Of a DNA stretch of 64,000 bases, positions 9,799 to 17,840 are shown piece by piece (position 1 is the first letter of the stretch; each line of letters begins with the position of its first letter). The notes under the pieces are model-generated. The model was given only the letters and a program-made list of their open reading frames with translations, ran no database searches and had not been told where the DNA came from. The translations under genes and the position numbers were made by a program. Source of the DNA: Rhizobium sp. RU20A (GTDB lineage: Bacteria > Pseudomonadota > Alphaproteobacteria > Rhizobiales > Rhizobiaceae); assembly GCF_900155885.1 (NCBI RefSeq), contig NZ_FTMB01000001.1, forward strand, positions 434,001 to 498,000, written 5' to 3'.

Positions 9799-9873
9799 TG
9801 GCACGCCCTAGGGGAGTCGAACCCCTCTTCCCAGAATGAAAATCTGGTGTCCTAACCGATAGACGAAGGGCGC
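9799..9873 (-). tRNA. tRNA-Glu (anticodon TTC), copy 2
   Basis: This is identical over all 75 bases to the copy at 9560-9634, in the same orientation and 164 bp away. CCA is encoded. The flanking sequences differ, so the duplication is limited to the tRNA and a few bases. Confidence 0.96.
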
Positions 9874-10093
9874 CTGCGCTTCGCTTGTGGGCGTCTTATA
9901 GTCAGGCTCTTTTCAGACCGCAAGCACGAAACAACGATTTTTCTCAAAAAAATGACAGCCGTGGGATGCCTGTGGAAAAATCCGTTAACGAACTGAAAAA
10001 TATGGGATATCTTTCGATGCTCTTGTCAGTCTGCAGCGTGCTGCGCAGCGCTTCGGCACAGGCAGGGCCGCCGATAGTGGCGGTCAAGACGCC

Positions 10094-11323
10094 TTACGAC
10101 TTGCGCCGCCGACAGCGCCAGTTCCAATCCCGCTGCTCGCCAATGTCGATATGCACCGATTCCGTATGGCAATAGGTGCCGACGCCGCCCCGGCCCGGCA
10201 TGCTGCGCAGGTAGGAGGCCAATTCCCACTTGTTCACGCCGGGAATTTGGATGTCGGCCGCATCGCAGGTCGCATGCAGCGAATGGCGCGCGCCGACCGG
10301 ACGACGCGGATCCCGGAAGCCGGAGGTCACGACGAGCTTCTTGCCGTAATGGGCCTCGATCGAGCGCAGGACGTTCAGCAGATCCGGCTTGAAGCACCCT
10401 GTGTCCACCGTCCCCGTCTGCAGCCAGAGGCCGTTCGGCGCAAGGCGCGCGAGGCCTGGCAGCATGGCGACTTCCGTTACGGCCGGCTCTTCGGCAGCGC
10501 CGTCATCATAATCGTCGTAGAGCATGCGGTTGTGTTTGCCGGCCGCCGGCTGCGTCGCGCCACCACCTTGATGGGGCGCAAAGCCGAGCGCCGCCACTTC
10601 CGCCGCTTCGCCCCGCTGCTTGCGCTTGGCGGCGGCAAGGGCCGCAAGCGCCAGCGCATCCGGCGTGGTGCCAGGCGTGCCGCCGGTCTCGTCGCTTCCG
10701 CTGGTCGCAGGTGGCAACATGCTCGGATCGGCGGCCGCAACCTCGGCGGTTGCCGCTGCCGTCGCCGGCGGAAGCACGGCGCTCGCGCCTTGCTGGGGCA
10801 GAGCTTGCGGCCCGGCATCGGCCGGCACACTGCCGGTCACCTGCGCGCGGAACAGACTGTTGGAGACGGGTGCGACCTGCGTCTGCGGGCCGCCATCCGT
10901 CGAAACCAGCGCGCCGCTGCGCGCCGTGGTGGAATAGATGGGATTGGCCATGGCATTGACGCCGGTAGACTGCATGGCGAGCGGCTGGCCCGCCGCTGCA
11001 GCGGCCTGCAAAGGCACCTCGCTGGCCATCTGCTGTGTCGCCGGGTTAGCGCCGGCGGGCGCGCCGCCAAGTGCGGCAACGGCCGGATCGCGGTAACCGG
11101 GTGTATGGGTGGCAGGCTGCTGCGCCGGGTCGCCTGTCGCGGCGGCCTGCGCCGCAGGGGCACTCTGCTCAGCGGGCGCCGGCGTCGTTGCGGTGCTGGC
11201 GAGCAGGTCGCCCTGTGTTGTCGAACATCCCGTGATGAAGAAGAGGCCGGCAATGGCAAAGCCGGCAATGGCTGCGGATGCTGCGAGCGATTGACCTGGG
11301 GTCGCTCTTTCCGTCGATGACAC
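10094..11323 (-). CDS. Lipoprotein with C-terminal M15-type (DUF882/YcbK-like) peptidase domain
   Basis: This 409-residue protein starts with GTG at 11323, preceded by a strong AGGAGG at nine bases. A signal peptide ends in the lipobox ITGC, with Cys near residue 33. It is followed by some 250 residues of Ala/Pro/Gln/Gly-rich low-complexity sequence, which should act as a flexible tether. The last 110 residues form an M15/DUF882 domain with the zinc-ligand pattern HSLHATCDAAD and the final His of ESVHIDIG. Family members are D,D-carboxypeptidase-like or murein endopeptidase-like enzymes, so a periplasmic peptidoglycan role is likely. The substrate is inferred from the fold only. Confidence 0.87.
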   Translation of the reverse strand: MSSTERATPGQSLAASAAIAGFAIAGLFFITGCSTTQGDLLASTATTPAPAEQSAPAAQAAATGDPAQQPATHTPGYRDPAVAALGGAPAGANPATQQMASEVPLQAAAAAGQPLAMQSTGVNAMANPIYSTTARSGALVSTDGGPQTQVAPVSNSLFRAQVTGSVPADAGPQALPQQGASAVLPPATAAATAEVAAADPSMLPPATSGSDETGGTPGTTPDALALAALAAAKRKQRGEAAEVAALGFAPHQGGGATQPAAGKHNRMLYDDYDDGAAEEPAVTEVAMLPGLARLAPNGLWLQTGTVDTGCFKPDLLNVLRSIEAHYGKKLVVTSGFRDPRRPVGARHSLHATCDAADIQIPGVNKWELASYLRSMPGRGGVGTYCHTESVHIDIGEQRDWNWRCRRRKS

Positions 11324-11644
11324 GTCTACTGTCCTCCTTGACAGGCGAAGCCCGCTGCCCTGATCGGGCCGCAGAACCGCGCCGGCGGGACAATCATGTC
11401 CCTGGGGTCTTGCGGACGCCGTCCGCTTCCCCGTCGATCACCGTGTCCTTAAGAATGACATGGTTAATTCCCGCTGAACAGACAGCGGCAAGGCTCACGA
11501 ACCACCGCGCCGCGCCGCCCCTCAGAAAGGGGCGGAAGAATCGCGGCGTCCGTCGTTCTGCCGGCAGACGTAAGCGGCGGGCATTGCCCGGGGCTGGCGT
11601 CGGGCGACGTGTCCGGGCAATGCCAAGGGGGGGAAGGCTTCCGC
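11324..11644. other. Intergenic stretch without a recognised gene
   Basis: Between the peptidase lipoprotein and gloA I see no coding frame with support. It holds the ribosome site of the lipoprotein gene (close to 11324) and, at its right end, the hairpin listed at 11581-11623. Confidence 0.5.
11581..11623 (-). terminator. Hairpin downstream of gloA
   Basis: A perfect 11-bp inverted repeat (GCATTGCCCGG at 11581-11591 and its complement at 11613-11623) lies just past the gloA stop on the minus strand. There is no clear T-run, so it is only a possible terminator. Confidence 0.4.
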
Positions 11645-12085
11645 CTACCAGCTGCCCGTATTGGCCATGGACGCCCAGGGCTCCTGCGCGGGAAGGCTTT
11701 CGCCCTTCTGCAGGATTTCGATGGAAATGCCGTCCGGCGAGCGCACGAACGCCATGTGACCGTCGCGCGGCGGACGGTTGATCGTCACGCCATTGTCCAT
11801 CAGGTGCTGGCAGAAGCGGTAGATGTCGTCCACTTCATAGGCGAGGTGGCCGAAGTTGCGCCCGCCGGTATAGTCTTCCGGGTCCCAGTTATAGGTGAGC
11901 TCCAGGCAGGGCGATTGTCCCGCATGGGCGGACGGCACATCCTCGTCGGCGGCCAGAAACACAAGCGTAAAGCGACCGCGCTCGTTTTCGTAGCGACGGG
12001 TCTCCTTCAGGCCGAAGAGAGTGGAATAGAAGTTGAGGGACGCATCGAGGTCCTTCACCCGGACCATGGTGTGCAGATAGCGCAT
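11645..12085 (-). CDS. gloA: Lactoylglutathione lyase (glyoxalase I)
   Basis: The 146-residue protein isomerises the methylglyoxal-glutathione hemithioacetal to S-lactoylglutathione. It has the two-module VOC fold, and the metal ligands can be seen in order: His of RYLHTMVRV, Glu of PCLELTYN, His of NFGHLAYEV and Glu of GISIEILQ. The start at 12085 is chosen over longer frames because the conserved protein begins MRYLHTMVRVKDL and an AAAGGAGAT site lies directly upstream. It is convergent with nothing and appears monocistronic. Confidence 0.95.
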   Translation of the reverse strand: MRYLHTMVRVKDLDASLNFYSTLFGLKETRRYENERGRFTLVFLAADEDVPSAHAGQSPCLELTYNWDPEDYTGGRNFGHLAYEVDDIYRFCQHLMDNGVTINRPPRDGHMAFVRSPDGISIEILQKGESLPAQEPWASMANTGSW

Positions 12086-12438
12086 CGAAATCTCCTTTGA
12101 GCCAAGAGGCTTGGCCGCGCGCGGGTCGCGCGGCACCGGCCGAAAGGTAGAGCGGCCTTTCGGCGAGCGGGAGTGGTACGGCATGACCGCGACGGATATT
12201 TTTGCGCCTGATGGCACCGCGCCTGCCGTGATCCGGGTCGACATTGCGTCGCAAAGTCCCGCCGCGCAAGGGCTTGAAGGAGATAGGACAGCCCGGCGCA
12301 AGCTGTGCGAAGTACCCCTTCGAGGGTCAAAAGTTCACGTGGAGGGCTTGCGTTTCGGCATTCAGACAATGTTAATCTGATCTTCAAGAATCAGTTAACC
12401 GTGTTGAAATGTGTCGCGTAGGCGAGGGGCTGGCAGGT

Positions 12439-13017
12439 ATGGCGGACAGGTTTTCTTCGAAGGACGTCAGCGGCAGCGAAGACTTCGGCGCCGATGCACT
12501 CGATCTTGTCGAGATCACCGGTGTGATCAAGTGGTTCGATGTGGCCAAGGGCTTTGGCTTCATCATCCCGGACAATGGCATGCAGGACGTGCTGCTGCAT
12601 GTCACGTGCCTGCGGCGCGACGGTTACCAGACGGTGCTCGAGGGCGCCCGCGTCGTTGCCCTGATCCAGCGTCGCGACCGCGGCTACCAGGCTTTTCGCA
12701 TCCTCTCCATGGACCAGTCGACGGCCGTTCATCCCTCGCAGCTTCCGCCGGTGCGCACCCATGTGCAGGTAACACCCTCCAGCGGCCTCGAGCGCGCCAT
12801 CGTCAAGTGGTTCAACCGCACCAAGGGCTTCGGCTTCCTGACGCGCGGCGAGGGGACCGAGGACATTTTCGTGCATATGGAAACGCTGCGCCGTTTCGGC
12901 CTGACCGAACTGCGGCCCGGCCAGGTGGTGCTGGTCCGCTTCGGTGATGGCGACAAGGGCCTGATGGCCGCCGAAATCCACCCCGACGGCCCGGCGCCCG
13001 TCACGCGCTCCCATTGA
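12439..13017 (+). CDS. Tandem cold-shock-domain protein
   Basis: The 192-residue protein contains two CspA-type domains. The first starts at VEITGVIKWFDVAKGFGFI, the second at ERAIVKWFNRTKGFGFL, with the RNP1-like KGFGFI/L core in both and a less perfect RNP2 in the first (DVLLHVT against DIFVHME). A Pro/Val-rich linker joins them. Double-CSD proteins of about 190 residues are widespread in alphaproteobacteria and bind single-stranded nucleic acid; they are thought to act in stress or stationary-phase adaptation. The start at 12439 (MADRFSS) is preferred over the ATG at 12409, but both remain possible. It is followed after four bases by the DUF192 gene. Confidence 0.92.
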   Translation: MADRFSSKDVSGSEDFGADALDLVEITGVIKWFDVAKGFGFIIPDNGMQDVLLHVTCLRRDGYQTVLEGARVVALIQRRDRGYQAFRILSMDQSTAVHPSQLPPVRTHVQVTPSSGLERAIVKWFNRTKGFGFLTRGEGTEDIFVHMETLRRFGLTELRPGQVVLVRFGDGDKGLMAAEIHPDGPAPVTRSH

Positions 13018-13021
13018 TCGC

Positions 13022-13510
13022 ATGCCGATGCTGCGCCCCGTCCTCCTAGCCGTCCTGAGCGCCATCTCGGCGCTCTTCCTGTTTTTGGCACCCGGCCATG
13101 CTGCTGATGGGGCCACGGTGCGCTTCGAGCGCGCGCCGCTGAGCATCGTCACCGCCGATGGCAAGCGGCACACCTTCGACGTCGAACTCGCCGTGACCGA
13201 TGCGCAGCGTCAGCACGGGTTGATGTTTCGCGAGACCATGGCCGCCGACGAGGGCATGCTCTTCGATTTCGGCACGCCGCGCCGCATCACCATGTGGATG
13301 CGCAACACGATTCTGCCGCTCGACATGATCTTTATCGATCCCTCCGGAGAAATTCTTTCCATTCACAAGGATGCCGAACCCTTTTCCGAATCGATCATCG
13401 ACAGCGGCGCGCCGGCTGCCTTCGTGCTCGAACTCAACGCCGGCATCACCGGCGATCTCAACATTCGCCGCGGTGACCGCGTCGAAAACGAGCGTATTCC
13501 GCTTCGCTAG
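13022..13510 (+). CDS. Exported DUF192 family protein
   Basis: The 162-residue protein has an N-terminal signal peptide (hydrophobic to about residue 25, cleavage after GHAADG-like residues). A complete DUF192 domain follows, with the phrases RQHGLMFRE, GMLFDFG and ITMWMRNTILPLDMIFID. DUF192 is a small beta-rich exported domain of unknown activity. It is next to the double-CSD gene with a four-base gap, and the two probably form an operon, a pairing that is common in rhizobia. Confidence 0.9.
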   Translation: MPMLRPVLLAVLSAISALFLFLAPGHAADGATVRFERAPLSIVTADGKRHTFDVELAVTDAQRQHGLMFRETMAADEGMLFDFGTPRRITMWMRNTILPLDMIFIDPSGEILSIHKDAEPFSESIIDSGAPAAFVLELNAGITGDLNIRRGDRVENERIPLR

Positions 13511-13625
13511 CCTGGCAGACGCCGTGAAAAGCACAAATCCGCGCCCTGCCGATTTTTCGGTTGACCGGCCGGGAAAGCCTGTGCATATCTCCGCGCACTT
13601 TCAAGGCGTTTGATGACGCCTTCGG

Positions 13626-13701
13626 GAGCGCGTAGCTCAGTCGGTAGAGCAACTGACTTTTAATCAGTAGGTCCAGGGTTCGAATCCCTGCGCGCTCACC
13701 A
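13626..13701 (+). tRNA. tRNA-Lys (anticodon TTT)
   Basis: A 76-base cloverleaf with acceptor GAGCGCG/CGCGCTC, T8-A9, anticodon loop CTTTTAA, GGTTCGAATCC T-arm and encoded CCA. Confidence 0.97.
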
Positions 13702-13763
13702 CAAGACATTGATTCCACTCTGCTTATAAAATCTTGCACTCGCCCGAATGTCCGGCGGCCTGC

Positions 13764-14765
13764 TCAGGCATGCCCCGCTTCCGGTTCGGATGCAGGGGCG
13801 TGTCCGGCGCGGCGCCAGGCGAGCGGGCTTTCGCCGAAACTGCGCTTGAAGGCGCGGCTGAAGGCGGAAAGGCTGTCGAAGCCGGTGCGAAGGGCGATTT
13901 CCCTGAGTGGCGCGCGCGTATCGCGCACCAGCCGCTGCGCCGCCTGCAGCCGGAGCCTCAGATAATAGGCGCCGGGGCTGGTCTCCATGCCGCGCGCAAA
14001 GAGCGTGTCGAGCTTGCGGTCGGAGACACCGATCCGGCGCGCCACGGCGCTGACGGCCAGCGGGTGTTCGATCGTGCGTTCCATCAGGCGGATGGCGCGT
14101 GCCAGTTCCGGGTCGGCCGCCGCCATGCGACCGAGCGAGACGAGGGGCTGGGCATCGTCGGCGGCATGGGTCTCGTCATAGACGAAGAGGCTGGCCACAT
14201 CGAGCGCCGTTGCCGAGCCCACGCGGTCGCGAATGAGATGCAGCATCATGTCGAGCGTTGGCGACGCGCCGCCGGACGTCCAGAACCGCCCGTCAATCAC
14301 GAATCGATCGGCCATGACGCTGAGCGTCGGAAAGCGTGAGGCGAAATCCTCCAGTTCCTCCCAGTGGGCCGTCGCCCGCCGCCCGTCGATCAGCCCGGAG
14401 CCTGCCAGCAGGAAACAGCCCGATTCGACCCCGGCGACGACGCCGCCCAGCCGTGCGGCGGCCTGGAGCCTGCGAATAAAGCGCCGACCCGCATGGCGCT
14501 CGATGTGGAAGCCGGCGATCACGATCAGCACTTCGCCGAAGAACGGCTCTACAAAGGCCCCGTCCACGGCGATCTGAAGCCCGCAGGTCAACGTGACCGG
14601 CTTGCCATCGGGCGACAGCAACCGCCAGCGAAACACGGTGCGTGCCGTGACGCGATTGGCGGCGCGCATGGGATCGAGCACCGAGGCCAGCGACATGATC
14701 GAGGATTCCGGCAGGACGACGACAGAAACCTCGATGGGAGGCCGGGGGCGGGGGCGCTGGGTCAT
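13764..14765 (-). CDS. GlxA-family AraC-type transcriptional regulator (DJ-1/PfpI-like N-terminus)
   Basis: The 333-residue protein has an N-terminal DJ-1/PfpI amidase-like domain (residues about 10-180). The nucleophile-elbow region reads GVESGCFLLAGSGLIDGRRATAHW, and the usual Cys is present. The C-terminal AraC DNA-binding domain (residues about 225-320) has two helix-turn-helix units and the signature RLVRDTRAPLREIALRTGFDSLSAFSRAFKRSFG. Relatives such as GbdR, CdhR and ArgR regulate catabolism of quaternary amines or arginine. No catabolic genes lie beside this one, so its ligand cannot be guessed. It is flanked by tRNA-Lys and a non-coding stretch. Confidence 0.92.
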   Translation of the reverse strand: MTQRPRPRPPIEVSVVVLPESSIMSLASVLDPMRAANRVTARTVFRWRLLSPDGKPVTLTCGLQIAVDGAFVEPFFGEVLIVIAGFHIERHAGRRFIRRLQAAARLGGVVAGVESGCFLLAGSGLIDGRRATAHWEELEDFASRFPTLSVMADRFVIDGRFWTSGGASPTLDMMLHLIRDRVGSATALDVASLFVYDETHAADDAQPLVSLGRMAAADPELARAIRLMERTIEHPLAVSAVARRIGVSDRKLDTLFARGMETSPGAYYLRLRLQAAQRLVRDTRAPLREIALRTGFDSLSAFSRAFKRSFGESPLAWRRAGHAPASEPEAGHA

Positions 14766-15053
14766 GCGGGAAATGTCAATTCTCCTGCGGCTTTTGTCAA
14801 ATCATCGCGCTGCAATGCGCGCAATCTGTCCTTGCCAATCACCACGAGGCCGATGCAGCGCGGCTGGTGGTGTCCCCTGATCCGACATTTGAGCGGACGG
14901 GCCGGCCGGTCCCCGAAGACCGCCGGCCCGCATTTTTTTCGGGCGCGCGGCGCCGCCGCCGTCGCCAATCCCTCTTTCCGTCCCTGCCTGATATCGGTGG
15001 ATGACGCATTTTAAGTTGCGACCCGCTGACGACTTGTGTATGCCGCCTCTCAT
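14766..15053. other. Non-coding stretch with an orphan terminator
   Basis: No convincing protein gene is present between the GlxA-type regulator and tRNA-Pro. The plus strand can fold extensively (for example CACCAC and GTGGTG arms around 14841-14871) and ends in a strong terminator at 14898-14939. A small plus-strand RNA is a reasonable guess, but no good promoter was found. Confidence 0.4.
14898..14939 (+). terminator. Strong intrinsic terminator with no upstream plus-strand gene
   Basis: The stem (14898-14911 with 14918-14930, about 13 bp with one bulge) closes a CCCGAA loop and is followed by CA and seven T. The nearest upstream plus-strand gene is tRNA-Lys, over a kilobase away, with a minus-strand gene between. 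Confidence 0.75.
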
Positions 15054-15130
<77 letters not shown>

Positions 15131-15262
15131 CTCCCTTCAAGACCTTCACAAAAGCTTCTCTTGCCATGACGCGCCGCGCATGGCATCAGGCGCGCTCTTT
15201 TGGGCGCACCTTTTCCCGTTGTGCCCGTCTTCCCGTCCATCGATGACAGTCAGGAGGGCGCC

Positions 15263-16543
15263 ATGCGGCGAGCCTTGGGGTTTGATTTTGGCACGACGAA
15301 TTCGCTGATCGCGGAAGCGAGCGGCGACGAGACGCGCTCCATGGTGTTCGAGAGCGCCGCCGGCCGCTCCGATACGCTGCGCACCGCGCTTTCCTATCTC
15401 CGCAAGGGCAATCTCGGCCTTTCGGTGGAAGCCGGGCAGGCGGCGATCCGCCAGTTCATCGACAATCCCGGCGACTGCCGCTTTCTCCAGTCGATCAAGA
15501 CCTTCGCGGCAAGCCCGCTCTTCCAGGCCACGCAGATCTTCGCGCATCGGGCGAGCTTCGAAGACCTGATGGCGACGTTTGTCGAGCGCCTCAAGACCTA
15601 TGCGGGTCCGGAATGGCCGGAGGAGCCCGGCCGCCTCGTGGTTGGCCGTCCCGTTGCCTTTGCCGGCGCGACACCCGATGAGGCTCTGGCGCTCAGCCGC
15701 TACAACGAGGCCCTGTCGCGATTCGGCTTTCCCGAGATCCATTATGTCTATGAACCCGTGGCGGCCGCCTTCTTTTTCGCCCGCAAGCTGAAGCAGGATG
15801 CGACCGTGCTGGTCGCCGATTTCGGCGGCGGCACGACGGACTATTCGCTGATCCGGTTCGAGACCGAGGCGGGGCGCCTCAAGGCAACGCCTATCGGCCA
15901 CGCCGGTGTCGGCATTGCCGGCGATCATTTCGATTTCCGTATCATCGACAACATCGTCTCGCCCGCCATCGGCAAGGGCGGCACCTTCCGCAGTTTCGAC
16001 AAGAGGCTCGAGATCCCGAGCGGCTACTACGCCAATTTCGGCCGCTGGAATCAGCTCTCGATCTTCAAGACGACCCGCGAATTCCAGGAACTGAAGGGAC
16101 TCGTGCGCGCCGCCGACGAGCCGGAAAAGCTCGAACTCTTCATCGACCTCGTCGACCACGACGAAGGCTTCCCGCTCTATCAGGCCGTCTCCTCGCTGAA
16201 GATGGCGCTCTCGTCTGAGGAGGAGGCCACCTTCGACTTCGCCCCGCTCGGCCCTGCCGGCCGCGCGCGCGTGCGCCGCGCCGATTTCGAAAGCTGGATC
16301 GCGCCGGAACTTGCCCGCATCGAAGGGGCGCTCGACGATGTCCTGATGAAGACCGAGACGCCGGCCGGCGCCATCGACAAGGTGTTCCTCACCGGCGGCA
16401 CCTCCTTCGTCCCAGCCGTCAGGCGCCTTTTCGAGAACCGCTTCGAGCGCTCGCGAATCGAAAGCGGCGGCGAGCTTCTGTCCATCGCCCACGGCCTTGC
16501 CCTCATCGGCCAGCGCGACGACATCGATGCCTGGACGGCCTGA
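15263..16543 (+). CDS. Hsp70-family (YegD-like) ATPase without substrate-binding domain
   Basis: The 426-residue protein has the actin/Hsp70 nucleotide-binding fold: phosphate-1 LGFDFGTTNS at the N-terminus, EPVAAAFFF, phosphate-2 VADFGGGTTDYSL (about residue 190) and the adenosine motif LTGGTSFVPAVRRLF near residue 380. The length covers only the ATPase half plus a short tail, as in E. coli YegD, so it lacks the canonical peptide-binding lobe of DnaK. Its client and partners are unknown. An AGGAGGGCGCC ribosome site fixes the start at 15263. Confidence 0.9.
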   Translation: MRRALGFDFGTTNSLIAEASGDETRSMVFESAAGRSDTLRTALSYLRKGNLGLSVEAGQAAIRQFIDNPGDCRFLQSIKTFAASPLFQATQIFAHRASFEDLMATFVERLKTYAGPEWPEEPGRLVVGRPVAFAGATPDEALALSRYNEALSRFGFPEIHYVYEPVAAAFFFARKLKQDATVLVADFGGGTTDYSLIRFETEAGRLKATPIGHAGVGIAGDHFDFRIIDNIVSPAIGKGGTFRSFDKRLEIPSGYYANFGRWNQLSIFKTTREFQELKGLVRAADEPEKLELFIDLVDHDEGFPLYQAVSSLKMALSSEEEATFDFAPLGPAGRARVRRADFESWIAPELARIEGALDDVLMKTETPAGAIDKVFLTGGTSFVPAVRRLFENRFERSRIESGGELLSIAHGLALIGQRDDIDAWTA

Positions 16544-16701
16544 CCATCCTTCTTTGTCCGCGCGCCGCTGCCATTTACGGTGAAACTGCGCGGGCAGGGC
16601 AGGCAGGTCATTCCGTTTTCATTCTTTCTGCGCTAAAGGAAGGCGAAAGCGGGGCGCGTCACGGCGCGCCCGTCCAAGGATCATTTCGGAGCAGGTGAGA
16701 C

Positions 16702-17007
16702 ATGTCCGCCAAGATCTATCGCCCGGCCAAGACCGCCATGCAGTCGGGCAAGGCCAAGACGCATCTGTGGGTGCTGGAATTCGACCAGGAAAAGCCGCGC
16801 ACCATCGACCCGATCATGGGCTATACGAGCTCGCGCGACACGCGCCAGCAGGTCAAGCTGACCTTCGAGACCGCCGAGCAGGCCATCGCCTACGCCGAAA
16901 AGAACGGGATCGACTACCGCGTCATCGCGCCGAAGGAAGCCACCCGCAAGGCCGTCTCCTACACCGACAACTTCCGCTTCAACCGCCTCCAGCCCTGGAC
17001 GCACTGA
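16702..17007 (+). CDS. NDUFS4-like ETC complex I subunit
   Basis: This 101-residue protein matches the bacterial form of the mitochondrial 18-kDa (NDUFS4/AQDQ) accessory subunit of NADH:ubiquinone oxidoreductase. It shows the typical W.LEF and GYTSSRDTRQQVKLTFET segments, and the C-terminal SYTDNFRFNRLQPWTH. Such accessory subunits are a hallmark of alphaproteobacterial complex I. It is located away from the nuo operon, as usual, and directly precedes tRNA-Arg. Confidence 0.93.
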   Translation: MSAKIYRPAKTAMQSGKAKTHLWVLEFDQEKPRTIDPIMGYTSSRDTRQQVKLTFETAEQAIAYAEKNGIDYRVIAPKEATRKAVSYTDNFRFNRLQPWTH

Positions 17008-17059
17008 AGCCGCCTTCGCCCCGGACGCTGCGCCTCCCGCAACTGTCCGCAGGCCGGCA

Positions 17060-17136
17060 GGCCCCTTAGCTCAACTGGATAGAGCAGCTGCCTTCTAAGC
17101 AGCAGGTCGCAGGTTCGAGTCCTGCAGGGGTCGCCA
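17060..17136 (+). tRNA. tRNA-Arg (anticodon TCT)
   Basis: A 77-base cloverleaf with acceptor GGCCCCT/AGGGGTC, T8-A9, anticodon stem GCTGC/GCAGC with loop CTTCTAA (TCT), a GGTTCGAGTCC T-arm and encoded CCA. It marks the left border of the accessory segment; I found no second copy of its 3' end at the right border. Confidence 0.97.
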
Positions 17137-17486
17137 ATTAACGCTTTGTCCATTCTCGAATGCGCGGCCTCAAGCGAGGCTACGTCTAGCGATGCTCGTG
17201 TCGTCAATCATCCAAAAGGGCGTCCCCACGAATACCGACACGCCGATAGGCTACCACCTGGCCGTCACTTCTATAGTCGAAGTCCAGCCAATTTCAGGTG
17301 GTTCCTGACAGCCTCTGCCGCGCCATGTTCCGCGCCTAACCAGATCAAACGTTGCCATCCGTTGGCGGCCAATTCGAGCATTGTCGATGGCGCTTAACTG
17401 TGCAGGCGGCCTAAGCCAAATCTGTGCAGTTTAAGGCCGCTCTCAGGCAGGTATCTCCACGGTTGTCACAGTGAGAACGATGGAAC
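17137..17486. other. Gene-free stretch between tRNA-Arg and the IS3 element
   Basis: No frame here has recognisable coding content. The sequence is less GC-rich than the flanking core genes. Near 17395-17450 there are imperfect inverted repeats (GCGGCC with TTAAGGCCGC) that could be debris of a mobile-element end, but no element is identified. Confidence 0.4.
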
Positions 17487-17549
17487 TGGCCTGCTGCCGG
17501 TTTCTTGGACACCGAGTTAAGGTGCTTCCAATGAAACTGGAGTGCATGA

Positions 17550-17840
17550 ATGCAACGAAGGAAGTTCAGCCGCGAGTACAAGCTTGAGGCGGTGAGATTG
17601 GTTTGAGAGCGTGGGGTCGGCGTTGCGCAGGCATCCCGCGATCTGGATGTTCATGAGAATGTCCTGCGCAAGTGGGTCAGGGAATATGGTTCGGACCCAG
17701 CACAGGCGTTTCCTGGTCAGGGACAGATGAAGCCTGAGCAGCTTGAGATCGAGAGGCTTCGGAAAGAAGTGGCCAAGCTGAAGGCGGAGCGTGACATCTT
17801 AAAAAAGGCCACCGCCTACTTTGCGAAGGACGTGATATGA
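17550..17840 (+). pseudogene. IS3-family orfA with an in-frame stop codon
   Basis: The frame encodes a typical OrfA: an N-terminal helix-turn-helix beginning MQRRKFSREYKLEAVRLV and a leucine-zipper-like C-terminus ([32 protein letters not shown]). A TGA at 17604-17606 interrupts codon 19, where relatives have a sense codon (often Arg or Thr). Downstream of the stop the frame is intact to 17840. The A_AAA_AAG heptamer at 17801-17807 is in the right phase for the -1 frameshift that makes OrfAB, and the -1 frame is open into orfB. With the stop, full-length OrfA and OrfAB should not be made unless translation restarts or reads through. Confidence 0.85.

Noticed and set aside
17060-17136. tRNA-Arg as a proven site-specific integration site
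   Set aside because: Only proximity supports it: no integrase gene and no direct repeat of the tRNA 3' end were found by reading 30300-30900.
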